Shown: positions 38,534 through 47,995 of the stretch, in pieces
Numbering within the stretch: the stretch's first letter is position 1
Layout of the letters: each line of letters starts with the position of its first letter
NCBI GenBank assembly: GCA_947170725.1
Contig: CAMVUM010000007.1
Location: 45,945-109,944, forward strand
Source of the DNA: an uncultured Prevotella sp.
GTDB lineage: Bacteria; Bacteroidota; Bacteroidia; Bacteroidales; Bacteroidaceae
Direction of reading: 5' to 3'
DNA length: 64,000 bases
The notes under the pieces: model-generated
What the model was told of the DNA's origin: nothing
Seen by the model: only the letters and a program-made list of their open reading frames with translations
The model's database searches: none
Translations under genes and position numbers: made by a program

Positions 38534-40497
38534 CAAAACAAGCCATAGCAAGACAATTGTCAAGCTGGCATAGAATCATCGTCATGATGGTTCTATGCCT
38601 TTTTGGAATATGCGCGAGCATGTCGCAGCGCCCAACAAACAAACAGGCTACGCCGGTAAGAAAAACACAGGCAACGCAGAATAGAACTTCCAAAACACAG
38701 GGTAAATCACAAACAGTGCAAAGCAAGCCCGGAACAACGCAAAACAAAAGTAAAAAAACAGCAAAATCTGCCACAAAATACGAAGACAACAGGGTCTATC
38801 TGCTACATTCAGACAATCTTCACTACGACAAATACCGCAATCCGGACGCTCAGATACTTGACGGCAACGTTGCTTTCCGTCATCAGGGAGCCACTCTCTA
38901 TTGTGACAGCGCTCATTTCTACGAGAAATCCAACTCTTTTGAAGCCTTCAACAACGTCAAGATGTATCAAGGCGACACTCTTTCCTTGTTCAGCGACTAT
39001 GCTTTCTATGACGGCAATGAGATGATGTGTATGGCCCGCTATAACGTCGTTCTGAAGAACCGTAATTCCACACTCTATACCGACAGCCTCAATTACGACC
39101 GGCTCTACAGCATCGGTTACTTCTTCGAGGGCGGTAAGCTCGTTGACGACAAAAGCACGTTGACCTCTGACTGGGGTGAATATAACACGGAAACGAAGCA
39201 GGCCGTCTTCAACTACAGCGTGAAGTTGAAGGGTCCTGACTATGTCATCGTATCCGACACGCTTCACTATGCCACCGAGACTTCAACGGCCCATGTTCTC
39301 GGACCCTCCGATATCTATTCCGGAACAAGCCACATCTACACAGAAGACGGATATTATGACACAAAAAACAAGAAATCACAGCTCTATCAGCGTTCCGTCA
39401 TAAAGGACCAGGGACGTATAATTGTTGGTGACAGCGTTTATCATGACGAGCTCAACGGTACGAGCGAGGCCTTCAACAACGTAATATATAGAGATACGGT
39501 GAACAAGAACATGCTCACTTCCGACTATTGTTTCTACAACGAGCAGACTGGTTACGGAATGGCGACCAAACGTGCCGTAGCCATCGACTACTCTCAAAAA
39601 GACTCGTTGTATATGCACGCCGATACTTTCAAAATCTATACGTTCAACATCAATACGGACTCCGTCTACCGCAAACTGCATGCCTACAATAAGGTTAGAG
39701 CCTATCGGACTGATGTTCAGGCTGTGTGCGATTCACTTGTGTTCAACAGTCAGGATTCCTGTCTGACGATGTATCGTGACCCTATTGTGTGGAACCTCAG
39801 TCAGCAGCTACTCGGAGAAGTAATCAAAGTCTACATGCGCGACTCCACCATAGACCGCGCCCACGTCATAGGTCAGGCACTGTCTGTTGAGCAGATGCCA
39901 GATTCTGTGCACTTCAACCAAATTTCTTCCAAGGAGATGACTGCCTTTTTCCGCGACGGCGAGGTTTACGAGGCAAATGCCATCGACAATGTTCTCATAG
40001 TCTACTATCCGGTGGATGAAAGCGACAGCACCCTCATCGGACTCAACTATACGGAGACCAACGAGATGAAAATGTATTTAGAGAACCGCAAGATGAAAAA
40101 GATATGGATGCCCAAGGCCGAGGGAACTCTCTATCCTATGTCACAGATTCCTCCTGGCAAAACGCATCTCCCGAACTACGCATGGTTTGATTATGTCAGA
40201 CCACTGGACAAGGACGACATTTTCAACTGGCGCGGAAAGAAAGCCGGAACAGAACTGAAGGAAATCAAACGTCGTGAGGCACCGCTCCAGAAGCTGAATA
40301 CCACAGGAACCACCCAACAGCCATCCGCAGGGAGTGAAGAATCTTCTACGCTATCTGTCCAGGAACAAGACACGCCACCTGCCGAACCGTCCGATGGAAC
40401 TATAGCCTCACCTGCCATCAGTACCGCAGCACAGCCGGCAGGCAACAGCAATGCGGAATCAGACGACGTCGAATCCTCCGAACAACAGCCGTCATGA
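38530..40497 (+). CDS. OstA/LptA-like envelope protein
   Basis: A 655-residue protein with one N-terminal hydrophobic segment (about 16-32) and then a Thr/Gln/Lys-rich linker (about 35-80). The body holds repeated OstA-type beta strands (DAQILDGNVAFRHQGATLYCDSAHFYEKSNSFEAFNNVKMYQGD and later copies such as NGTSEAFNNVIYRD); such domains occur in LptA/LptD, which move lipopolysaccharide to the outer membrane. The C-terminal ~75 residues are Pro/Ser/Glu-rich and probably disordered. It overlaps both neighbours by ATGA junctions. I infer a role in LPS transport or assembly. Confidence 0.8.
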   Translation: MTKQAIARQLSSWHRIIVMMVLCLFGICASMSQRPTNKQATPVRKTQATQNRTSKTQGKSQTVQSKPGTTQNKSKKTAKSATKYEDNRVYLLHSDNLHYDKYRNPDAQILDGNVAFRHQGATLYCDSAHFYEKSNSFEAFNNVKMYQGDTLSLFSDYAFYDGNEMMCMARYNVVLKNRNSTLYTDSLNYDRLYSIGYFFEGGKLVDDKSTLTSDWGEYNTETKQAVFNYSVKLKGPDYVIVSDTLHYATETSTAHVLGPSDIYSGTSHIYTEDGYYDTKNKKSQLYQRSVIKDQGRIIVGDSVYHDELNGTSEAFNNVIYRDTVNKNMLTSDYCFYNEQTGYGMATKRAVAIDYSQKDSLYMHADTFKIYTFNINTDSVYRKLHAYNKVRAYRTDVQAVCDSLVFNSQDSCLTMYRDPIVWNLSQQLLGEVIKVYMRDSTIDRAHVIGQALSVEQMPDSVHFNQISSKEMTAFFRDGEVYEANAIDNVLIVYYPVDESDSTLIGLNYTETNEMKMYLENRKMKKIWMPKAEGTLYPMSQIPPGKTHLPNYAWFDYVRPLDKDDIFNWRGKKAGTELKEIKRREAPLQKLNTTGTTQQPSAGSEESSTLSVQEQDTPPAEPSDGTIASPAISTAAQPAGNSNAESDDVESSEQQPS

Positions 40498-40895
40498 TAT
40501 TCTTCAACAATGCGGCGCCTCGCCGTTTTTCCCTCCGTCCGGTCTTTTCAGACGAACGTAAAGAACGGTTGCGCACCGTAGAAGAGCGTGCACGACGCGA
40601 GCTTGGCATGCCTAAGAAAACAATAGGAAACAAAACCGACATACCGAATTACACAAGGGAAAAGTCCAAAGCCGCAATAACCATGCAGAAAAGAAATGGA
40701 CCGGACATGAGAGAAAGCTGTCATGGAGGAAGGCTGCACGGTGCTTTCACACGGCATAATGACCGTCACCTGCAAGCGTCATGGCTATCACACAGTCCTG
40801 CAACGTGGCTATTGGCAGCTATCCTCGCGGCATTGATATTCCTTTCGGCCAATACAGATACCGGCCATGAAATACTTATTATCTTTACTACATGA
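40494..40895 (+). CDS. Small single-pass membrane protein between the OstA-like gene and mutL
   Basis: A 133-residue ORF that overlaps the previous stop by four bases (ATGA), which argues for real translation. The N-terminal part (PRRFSLRPVFSDERKERLRTVEERARRELG) is basic and amphipathic and resembles, from memory, short conserved Bacteroidales proteins found at this place next to mutL. The middle is polar. The C-terminal segment AATWLLAAILAALIFLSAN-like region (about 103-122) is a single transmembrane helix. Function is unknown; it may tie to the envelope genes upstream. Confidence 0.7.
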   Translation: MIFFNNAAPRRFSLRPVFSDERKERLRTVEERARRELGMPKKTIGNKTDIPNYTREKSKAAITMQKRNGPDMRESCHGGRLHGAFTRHNDRHLQASWLSHSPATWLLAAILAALIFLSANTDTGHEILIIFTT

Positions 40896-40904
40896 GAACT
40901 GATT

Positions 40905-42863
40905 ATGAGTGATGTTATACAACTGCTGCCGGACTCGGTGGCCAACCAGATTGCTGCAGGCGAAGTCATACAGCGTCCTGCTTCAGTGATAAAGGAACTC
41001 GTGGAAAATTCCATCGATGCCGGAGCGCATTCCATCAAAGTATTTGTCATCGACGCCGGACGGACTTCCATTCAGGTTATTGACGACGGACGTGGCATGT
41101 CCGACACCGATGCCAGGCTTTCTTTCGAACGCCATGCTACTTCAAAGATTCGCAAGGCCGATGATCTTTTTGCCCTTCAGACCATGGGCTTCCGAGGCGA
41201 AGCATTGGCTTCAATCGCCGCCGTGGCTCAGGTTGAACTCCGTACACGTATGGAAGGTCAGGAGGTTGGCACATGTATAACCCTTTCCGGCTCTAAGGTT
41301 ACCGGGCAGGAGCCTGTATCATGTCCCATAGGCAGCAATTTCACGGTAGAAAATCTCTTCTTCAACGTTCCCGCAAGGCGTAAGTTCCTAAAGACCAACG
41401 CCACTGAACTGAACAACATCATGACCGCCTACGAGCGCATCGTACTTGTATATCCATCCATCGCTTTTTCTCTTCACAGTAACGGGAGTGAACTGCTCAA
41501 TCTGCGTGCCGGAAGTCTCCGCCAACGTATAATCGACGTTTTCGGCAAACGGTTCAACAAAGATATCCTCCCTGTCGAAGTCGATACGGCCATCTGCAAG
41601 ATAAAAGGATTTGTCGGCAAACCGGAATCTGCCCGCAAGAAAGGGGCTCACGAATATTTCTTCGTCAACGGACGATACATGAAGCATCCCTATTTCCACA
41701 AAGCTGTGATGAATGCGTTCGAACGACTTGTTCCCACAGGCATGCAAGTGCCCTATTTTATATATTTTGAGGTCAATCCGGCTGATATCGACGTCAACAT
41801 CCATCCAACAAAGACAGAGATTAAGTTTGAGAACGAACAGGCCATCTGGCAGATACTCACAGCTGCCATAAAAGACTCTATCGGCCGTTTCTGTGAAGTT
41901 CCTTCCATAGATTTCGATACAGAAGGCCGTCCTGATATACCTGTCTATGATCCGACACGTGATGTCACCATGCCTGACACTTCGTTCAATCCATCCTACA
42001 ATCCTTTCGCATCCGGTTCCGACAGCCCGACAACGCCACGTGTTTCGGACCGCTGGCAGATCCTATATGAAGAGGCACAAGCCGCCAGACGTTCTGAAAA
42101 AACTGACATGTTTGCCTTATCCGACGAAAAAACTGTTACCGACGGTCCGTCCTCTGTTGACGAACTCATGTCTGACAGCTCTGCTCCCATGCCTTCCGAC
42201 TCATTCAATATACCTGACATGCCACAACAGCCCACAGAAACGCCGTGGCTGCCAACGGTTCCACAGGAACAGTCTGCATCGGGACTCATATCTGAGAAAT
42301 CCCCGGCTCACTATCAGTACAAGGGACGCTATATCATGACTGCCGTAAAATCAGGACTGATGATTATAGACCAGCAGCGCGCCGACATGCGTATACGCTA
42401 TGAGCGCTATCTCGGCCAAATGGAACAGGCCGGAAATTCCGGTTGCCAGCATGTTCTCTTCCCTGAGGTAGTCCGTTTTTCACCGTCCGAGACCGTAATG
42501 CTCAACAAAATACTGCCGGAACTTACATCCGTAGGATTCGATCTTACTGACCTCGGGCACAACAGCTATGCCGTCAATGGCATACCTGCCGGTCTTGAAG
42601 GACTTGACACACTGTCTCTCCTCCACAGCATGGTCAGCGACGCCATAGAGAATGCTTCAGGCAGCCTCGACGACATAAAGAAGTCATTGGCCCTAAGCAT
42701 GGCACGCAGTTCGGCTATTCCACACGGACAGATTCTCAACAACAATGAGATGGAAAGTATTGTCAACGAGTTGTTTGCTTGTTCCAATGTCAACTATACG
42801 CCGGACGGCAAATCAGTAATCTGCATATTGCCGCAACGTGAGATAGAACATCTGTTGGATTAG
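40905..42863 (+). CDS. mutL: DNA mismatch repair protein MutL
   Basis: A 652-residue GHKL ATPase that links mismatch recognition by MutS to strand removal. Motifs: ELVENSIDAGA (I), DDGRGM (II), ATSKI and TMGFRGEAL (III). A Ser/Pro-rich linker (about 365-460) leads to the C-terminal dimerization domain. The metal-binding endonuclease motif DQHA(X)2E(X)4E is altered to DQQRADMRIRYE, so nicking activity as in E. coli-unlike MutLs may be absent or changed. It starts 9 bases after the small membrane protein gene and ends the envelope/repair operon. Confidence 0.95.
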   Translation: MSDVIQLLPDSVANQIAAGEVIQRPASVIKELVENSIDAGAHSIKVFVIDAGRTSIQVIDDGRGMSDTDARLSFERHATSKIRKADDLFALQTMGFRGEALASIAAVAQVELRTRMEGQEVGTCITLSGSKVTGQEPVSCPIGSNFTVENLFFNVPARRKFLKTNATELNNIMTAYERIVLVYPSIAFSLHSNGSELLNLRAGSLRQRIIDVFGKRFNKDILPVEVDTAICKIKGFVGKPESARKKGAHEYFFVNGRYMKHPYFHKAVMNAFERLVPTGMQVPYFIYFEVNPADIDVNIHPTKTEIKFENEQAIWQILTAAIKDSIGRFCEVPSIDFDTEGRPDIPVYDPTRDVTMPDTSFNPSYNPFASGSDSPTTPRVSDRWQILYEEAQAARRSEKTDMFALSDEKTVTDGPSSVDELMSDSSAPMPSDSFNIPDMPQQPTETPWLPTVPQEQSASGLISEKSPAHYQYKGRYIMTAVKSGLMIIDQQRADMRIRYERYLGQMEQAGNSGCQHVLFPEVVRFSPSETVMLNKILPELTSVGFDLTDLGHNSYAVNGIPAGLEGLDTLSLLHSMVSDAIENASGSLDDIKKSLALSMARSSAIPHGQILNNNEMESIVNELFACSNVNYTPDGKSVICILPQREIEHLLD

Positions 42864-43056
42864 TGCCTGTCCATTTATGCTAAATTCTCCATGTCGTAGC
42901 AGATTGTAAATCCGTTACGGCGTGGAGAAATCTATCCGTCACTCCTTGCCCACAATATTTTTTATTTCATTTGTGTAAGTTGGATGCTATTTTGTCACAA
43001 TAAGCCTGTTATTGTGCTGATTTTTACAACAAAATGCAATTTTCCACCTTAATTAG

Positions 43057-43087
43057 TTGGCTGTTAGAAAATAATTATTTACTTTTG
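43057..43087 (+). promoter_or_regulatory. Promoter of the OmpA-family gene
   Basis: TTG (43057-43059) and TACTTTTG (43080-43087) are 20 bases apart, a good match to the Bacteroidota promoter. The leader to the start codon is about 45 bases. The rest of the 276-base gap after mutL shows no gene. Confidence 0.7.
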
Positions 43088-43139
43088 CACAATAAACGAA
43101 AATAGTGCATATTGTTTTAAAGTATAATTTAGTATAGGT

Positions 43140-44315
43140 ATGAAAAAGTTATTATTTACGCTGGCACTTGCTGGCGTGTCTGTAGCTGGAATGGCGCAGA
43201 ACAACGAGACCTCCGTACCGGAAATGAAGTATAGCGTAGCTACAAATTCATTCTGGAGCAATTGGTTTGTTCAGGCAAACGTTGCCGGAACAGCATTCTA
43301 TAGCAATGAGGAGCAGGGTTGGGATCTTGCCAAGAGTCCTTTCAAGGGTTTCCGCAACAACCTCGGTTTCTCTGTAGCTATCGGTAAGTGGTTTACTCCG
43401 GGTCTCGGACTCCGTACAAAGTTCAACGGTGTTTGGGGTCGCACGGTAGGTGCTGAAGCCAAAGGTGAGGCATGGAGTAAGGACGACAATGCCAACAAGT
43501 ATTGGACATTGAACGAGCAGGTTCTCTTCAACCTGAGCAACATGTTCTGCGGATACAGCAACACACGCGTTTGGAACTTCATTCCTTACCTCGGTGCTGG
43601 TGTCGGCCGCAACATGTCTGCTAACACCTACGCAATGGGTCTGTCTGCCGGTATACTCAACACATTCCGTCTGAGCGATCGTTTCGCCCTCAACCTCGAT
43701 TTGGGTTACGGTATCTGGGAGACCGACATGGACGGTATCAATGAGGGTGCAATCGACGCTAAGGAAGGTTTCGCAAGCCGCGATCAGATGTTCAACGTAG
43801 AAATCGGTTTGACATATAATATCGGCAAGACTCGCTGGAACAAGACTCCTGATGTAGAAGCCCTCAAGGCTCTCTCTCAGAGCCAGATCGACGCTCTCAA
43901 CGCTCAGCTGGCAGACTCTCAGAACGAGAACGCCAAGTTGAAGGATATGCTGGCTAACCAGAAGCCGGTTGAGACAACAAAGATTGTTAAGGAAATCGCT
44001 GCTGCACCTGTATCAGTATTCTTCAACATCGGTAAGTCTCGCATCGCTTCTAAGAAGGATCTCCAGAATGTTAAGGACCTCGTAGAGGTTGCTAAGGCTA
44101 ACAACTCTAAGATTGTCGTTACAGGTTATGCCGACAGCAGAACAGGTAGCTCTGCATTCAACAAGAAACTCAGCCAGAAGCGTGCTGACGTTGTTGCCAA
44201 CGAGCTCGTCAAGATGGGCGTAAGCCGTGACAACATTGAAGTTGTCGCTGCCGGTGGTGTCAACACACTCTCACCCGTATCTTACAACCGTCGCGCTACT
44301 GTTACTATCAAGTAA
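43140..44315 (+). CDS. OmpA-family outer-membrane protein
   Basis: A 391-residue protein with signal peptide (MKKLLFTLALAGVSVAGMAQ). An N-terminal eight-stranded barrel-like region (about 25-235) is followed by a short coiled linker (ALSQSQIDALNAQLADSQNENAK), then an OmpA-like peptidoglycan-binding domain (about 285-391, with TGYADSRTGS and LSQKRADVVANELV). It probably anchors the outer membrane to the cell wall. Codon choice is more uniform than in neighbouring genes (frequent GCT, GGT, AAG), which fits high expression. It has a strong own promoter and terminator. Confidence 0.93.
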   Translation: MKKLLFTLALAGVSVAGMAQNNETSVPEMKYSVATNSFWSNWFVQANVAGTAFYSNEEQGWDLAKSPFKGFRNNLGFSVAIGKWFTPGLGLRTKFNGVWGRTVGAEAKGEAWSKDDNANKYWTLNEQVLFNLSNMFCGYSNTRVWNFIPYLGAGVGRNMSANTYAMGLSAGILNTFRLSDRFALNLDLGYGIWETDMDGINEGAIDAKEGFASRDQMFNVEIGLTYNIGKTRWNKTPDVEALKALSQSQIDALNAQLADSQNENAKLKDMLANQKPVETTKIVKEIAAAPVSVFFNIGKSRIASKKDLQNVKDLVEVAKANNSKIVVTGYADSRTGSSAFNKKLSQKRADVVANELVKMGVSRDNIEVVAAGGVNTLSPVSYNRRATVTIK

Positions 44316-44350
44316 TCGAAGCGACTGGTTTCAGAATACAGAAAAACAAC

Positions 44351-44390
44351 AAGCCGGTGCAGGACAAACGTTCTGCACCGGCTTTCTTTT
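44351..44390 (+). terminator. Intrinsic terminator after the OmpA-family gene
   Basis: A 12-bp perfect stem (44351-44362 with 44373-44384) is followed by a T-rich tract. Confidence 0.85.
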
Positions 44391-44416
44391 TAGAGAGAGA
44401 GGCTTTTTAAGGGCAG

Positions 44417-44497
44417 AGACTTTTAATGTCATATTTCAGAGTGGTGAGTGAAGAGGTATGACATCTGACATTAAAAGTCTAATCACCCTGACATCTG
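44417..44497 (+). other. Structured non-coding element with possible pseudoknot
   Basis: Perfect 15-bp arms (44417-44431 and 44466-44480, AGACTTTTAATGTCA and its complement) flank a 34-base loop. The loop word GGTGA (44443-44447) can pair with TCACC (44483-44487) just beyond the stem, giving an H-type pseudoknot. TGACATCTG occurs twice (44459-44467 and 44489-44497). It lies between the OmpA-gene terminator and the GH2 start and could be a leader RNA structure or an operator. Confidence 0.5.
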
Positions 44498-44641
44498 TTT
44501 GAAAAAGATAAGATGTTCATGATTCTCGTACTGTTTTACCCGTTGTTAGAGCCATAAAACATATAAAATTGCCGCTACATAAATCATAACGAAAAACAAT
44601 GGAGAAGATTTTCCGACATTAAAGAAAAAAAAATTATATTA

Positions 44642-47581
44642 ATGAGACAGACAAAGAAGCTGCTAATACAAGCAAGAAGCCAGCGAATAATAATCGCTGC
44701 CATCCTCATCATGGCCTCACCGTTCCTTTCGCAAGCACAGGAGAGTTGCGTCAGGGATGCCTTCAGCGGCATCTGGCCCGTCACCGATCCGGCGCAGACT
44801 ATCAGCCTGAACGGGCGTTGGAGCCTGAAAGTTACCGAAGGAACGGACAATAGTGACAATGTCCCGCCCGAAGACGACGGCTGGAAGACCATTCCCGTGC
44901 CCGGATGCTGGGAAATCAACGGCTTCTGCAAACCGTCGTACGGCAAGGCAGAAGAGATGACCGGCTACTACCGCACGTCATTCAGCGTACCGGAGGAATG
45001 GCGCGGCCGGCGCACGGTGATCCGTTTTGACGGTGTGCTCTACGGCTATGATTTATGGATAAACGGCAGTCATGCCGGCCAGTGGCGTTCCGGATACAAC
45101 ACTGCCATGTTCGACATAACGCCCTATCTCGTCAAGGGAGAGCGTCAGGAACTGGCCATGCGCGTCATAACCAGTTTTCCTGGTAGCGACTTCGACTATA
45201 ATGACGACTGGTCGCCAAGCGGAATCATCCGTGACGTTACCCTTTTCAGCGTACCCCAAACCCACCTTTCCGATTTCCGCTTAGAGACCGAGAGCGTCTC
45301 CGGGGCCGAAGCCACGATGCGCTTTGACTTTGCGGCGGCCAACGCGGGAAAGGCCGTAGTGGTCAAGGCTGACATCATTTCACCATCCGGCGTTACCCTC
45401 CGCTCGTTCGAGATGCCGCTGACCGGCGGGCGTGCGACACAGCGGGTGACAATCGGCCACCCGCTTCTGTGGACAGCCGAGACTCCCGACCTATATATAA
45501 TAAAGTATAGTCTTTGGAACAAGAAAAAGCTTCTACAGACTTTTGAAAACAAGTTCGGAATACGGAAACTCACCATTGAAGGCAACGTCATCAAGCTGAA
45601 CGACCGGCCGGTGAAGTTCCGTGGCGTCACCTGCCACTCCACAAGTCCCGTCACAGGCAAGGTCATCAGCGATTCGCTCACCCTCCTCGACATGCGGCTG
45701 ATGAAGGAAGCGTCGGTCAACTACATCCGTACGTCCCACTATCCTCGCGAGCCTCGGTTCTACGAGCTGGCTGACTCGCTCGGTTTCTACGTCATCGACG
45801 AAGTGCCGTTCGGTTACGGCGACAAGAATCTGAGCAAACGGGCGTTCTATCCCATGCTCCGGCAGCGCGCTCAGGCAACCATCCGCCGCGACCGCAACCA
45901 CGCTTCCGTGCTCATCTGGAGCCTCGGCAACGAAAATCCGCTGACGGAAATATGCAAGCAACTCGGCCGATACGTGAAGGACAGCCTCGACGCCTCACGC
46001 CCCGTATGCTATCCGCAGGTTGGTTCCTACTTCCGCCGTTTCAACTACGACTTCCCTGCCGTGGCAGATCTCTACGCTCCCCATTATCCCACGACCTCAC
46101 AGATTGGCAGTTTCTACCAGCGTGCCGACCGCCCTGTCATATTCACCGAATACTGCCACACACTCGGAATCTCCTTTGAGGACCACGACCGCCAGTGGGA
46201 AATCATTGAGCGCACGCCCTGCATCGCCGGCGGCAGTGTTTGGGAATGGGTTGACCAGGGAATGCCTTTCAAGGCCCCGCTCACAAGCCGCTATGGCTAT
46301 GAGGAACGCGTGTTCACGTCTAAGGATGGCGGTTTCGAGATGTACGGCAACAAAGGGACGGACGGTCTGCTTTATGCCGACCGCACTCCTCTGCCCAACT
46401 ACTATGAACTGCAGCACAACTATGCTCAGGCCGCCGTCACCGATTCCGTCGTCGAAATAGCCACGGGCAAGGATGTCAACGTGACACTGACCGTCAGAAA
46501 CCGCTATGATTTCATCAATTTGAAAGATAACACGACGTTCCGCTGGACGCTCACGGCCGACCGTGATACCATCGCCCAAGGCGCTTTCTCACCCGACTGC
46601 GCCCCGCGTTCAACGGCCGCCCACACCCTATGTCTCCCAATGAGAACCGTTGCCGACGACCAAATGGCTCTTTTAGCCTTTGAGATTGCCGACCGCCACG
46701 GCCGCATCATCAACCGCCATACCGTCCGCCTGCGCCCCCGCAGTCTGACATCGCGCCTCCTCTCCGGTCTGCCTGTAGCCACGGACGACCCTACGAAGCT
46801 GCTCCAGAACGGTCTGCTCTTACGAGCCGGACGCAAGGCGACAATGGCCGAACGGCTGAAAGTGGACGGCAGCAGGCTGGAGAAATATCTGCTGCCACTG
46901 GCTCCGGCCTCAACAATCGCCGAGTCCGGCCGCAACAAAGACAAGACATCCGACATCTGCAACATGATTGCCCGTAGTGACAGCATGACCGTAAAGGCGG
47001 ACATAAGGAAATCGAAGGACGCCAATGCCACACGCATTGACTTCACCCTCACTCCTGATACGACCGATACATTCCTTTCCGAATTCGGCGTCGCCATGCT
47101 GCTTGACAGCTCCATCGACCGTGTCTGCTGGATTGGCAACGGTCCCATGCCGACCTATCCCGGCCGCTATCGTGCCGGCCGTTACGGCATCTGGGCCATG
47201 CAGCAGGATGACCTCTACTTCGAGGGCAACAGATGCGGCGTCGACGCGGCCCTGCTGACGGACAAGGACGGCAATGGTCTGCTGCTCTTCTGTGACAACG
47301 GGAACATTTCGTTCGAACAGACTGACCGTGGAATCGTCGTCAGTGTCAATGCCGCCGTATCTGGCCAAGGCCCGAAATTCTCACGCACGGCCTTTCCCGT
47401 TACAGCCAAGAACGTTGGTTCCGTCAGCGGTTCATTCCACGTCTACCGCACCGACGCCTCCCGCCTGCCGGACATCATCCGCCGTCTCTTTATCCCGGCT
47501 ACCGCCATACCCGCCCCCTTCCATCCGTTTGAAACCCAATATGACACATATCTGATGAAGACCGAGGATATCATGAAGTAG
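44642..47581 (+). CDS. GH2 beta-galactosidase with C-terminal small domain
   Basis: A 979-residue exported enzyme; the basic start and hydrophobic stretch (IIIAAILIMASPFLSQAQ) form a signal peptide. GH2 layout: jelly roll (WKTIPVPGCWEINGF), barrel motifs FRGVTCHSTSP and VNYIRTSHYP, acid/base Glu431 in WSLGNENP, nucleophile Glu503 in VIFTEYCHTLG, then WEWVDQG. A C-terminal Bgal_small_N-like domain (about 790-960, VCWIGNGPMPTYPGR) matches classical large beta-galactosidases. It is isolated from SusC/SusD genes, so its substrate is unknown; terminal beta-galactosides are likely. Confidence 0.88.
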   Translation: MRQTKKLLIQARSQRIIIAAILIMASPFLSQAQESCVRDAFSGIWPVTDPAQTISLNGRWSLKVTEGTDNSDNVPPEDDGWKTIPVPGCWEINGFCKPSYGKAEEMTGYYRTSFSVPEEWRGRRTVIRFDGVLYGYDLWINGSHAGQWRSGYNTAMFDITPYLVKGERQELAMRVITSFPGSDFDYNDDWSPSGIIRDVTLFSVPQTHLSDFRLETESVSGAEATMRFDFAAANAGKAVVVKADIISPSGVTLRSFEMPLTGGRATQRVTIGHPLLWTAETPDLYIIKYSLWNKKKLLQTFENKFGIRKLTIEGNVIKLNDRPVKFRGVTCHSTSPVTGKVISDSLTLLDMRLMKEASVNYIRTSHYPREPRFYELADSLGFYVIDEVPFGYGDKNLSKRAFYPMLRQRAQATIRRDRNHASVLIWSLGNENPLTEICKQLGRYVKDSLDASRPVCYPQVGSYFRRFNYDFPAVADLYAPHYPTTSQIGSFYQRADRPVIFTEYCHTLGISFEDHDRQWEIIERTPCIAGGSVWEWVDQGMPFKAPLTSRYGYEERVFTSKDGGFEMYGNKGTDGLLYADRTPLPNYYELQHNYAQAAVTDSVVEIATGKDVNVTLTVRNRYDFINLKDNTTFRWTLTADRDTIAQGAFSPDCAPRSTAAHTLCLPMRTVADDQMALLAFEIADRHGRIINRHTVRLRPRSLTSRLLSGLPVATDDPTKLLQNGLLLRAGRKATMAERLKVDGSRLEKYLLPLAPASTIAESGRNKDKTSDICNMIARSDSMTVKADIRKSKDANATRIDFTLTPDTTDTFLSEFGVAMLLDSSIDRVCWIGNGPMPTYPGRYRAGRYGIWAMQQDDLYFEGNRCGVDAALLTDKDGNGLLLFCDNGNISFEQTDRGIVVSVNAAVSGQGPKFSRTAFPVTAKNVGSVSGSFHVYRTDASRLPDIIRRLFIPATAIPAPFHPFETQYDTYLMKTEDIMK

Positions 47582-47640
47582 AAGAAATCCCACCCTCTTT
47601 TTTGTAAGGAGGTCTATAGAGGGGAGGAAAAGCATAACAT

Positions 47641-47694
47641 AAGAATCGGCAAGTCAACGATTTAACATTGTAAATCGTTGACTTGCCCATTCTT
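47641..47694 (+). terminator. Long hairpin after the plus-strand GH2 gene
   Basis: A 17-bp perfect stem (47648-47664 with 47671-47687) is extended outward by AAGAAT/ATTCTT across one C-C mismatch. It lies 60 bases after the GH2 stop and overlaps nothing else. Confidence 0.65.
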
Positions 47695-47698
47695 ATAA

Positions 47699-47857
47699 CT
47701 TTTGCAATCAAAAAAGACAAACGTACATGACAGATTTCTTTTCATTGACGATACGGTTTATATCATCGGCGGTTCGATAAAGGCTCTTGGAAAGAAAATA
47801 GTGGCTTTCAGCCGGATGCAGCAACATCCCGATAATATCCTGACAAGGCTTAGATAA
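47699..47857 (+). pseudogene. C-terminal fragment of a phage-type regulatory protein gene
   Basis: The frame between stops at 47696-47698 and 47855-47857 encodes ~52 residues that include VHDRFLFIDDTVYIIGG and IKALGKKIVAFSRM. From memory this matches the conserved tail (HDRFLIIDDxVYHIGASLKDLGKK) of ORF6N/RhuM-like or related phage proteins of Bacteroidota; the exact family is uncertain. No start codon context, domain core or upstream part remains, so it is a relic. It sits between two terminator-like hairpins in a 414-base gap between convergent glycosidase genes. Confidence 0.5.
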
Positions 47858-47890
47858 ACCGGTATGAAAGTATAATCATTGAAAATACGA

Positions 47891-47947
47891 CAAACACGGA
47901 GATACACTGCAGAGCATAGACTCTCGGTATCTCCGTGTTTGTTGTTT
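47891..47947. terminator. Bidirectional terminator between convergent GH2 genes
   Basis: A 15-bp perfect stem (47891-47905 with 47927-47941) contains an inner AGAG/CTCT helix and is followed by TTGTTTT on the plus strand. On the minus strand it would serve the GH2 gene ending at 47996. Confidence 0.75.
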
Positions 47948-47995
47948 TATAGGACTTTTGTCAGACTCAAAAGATTACGTTCCTGACGTGTCGGC

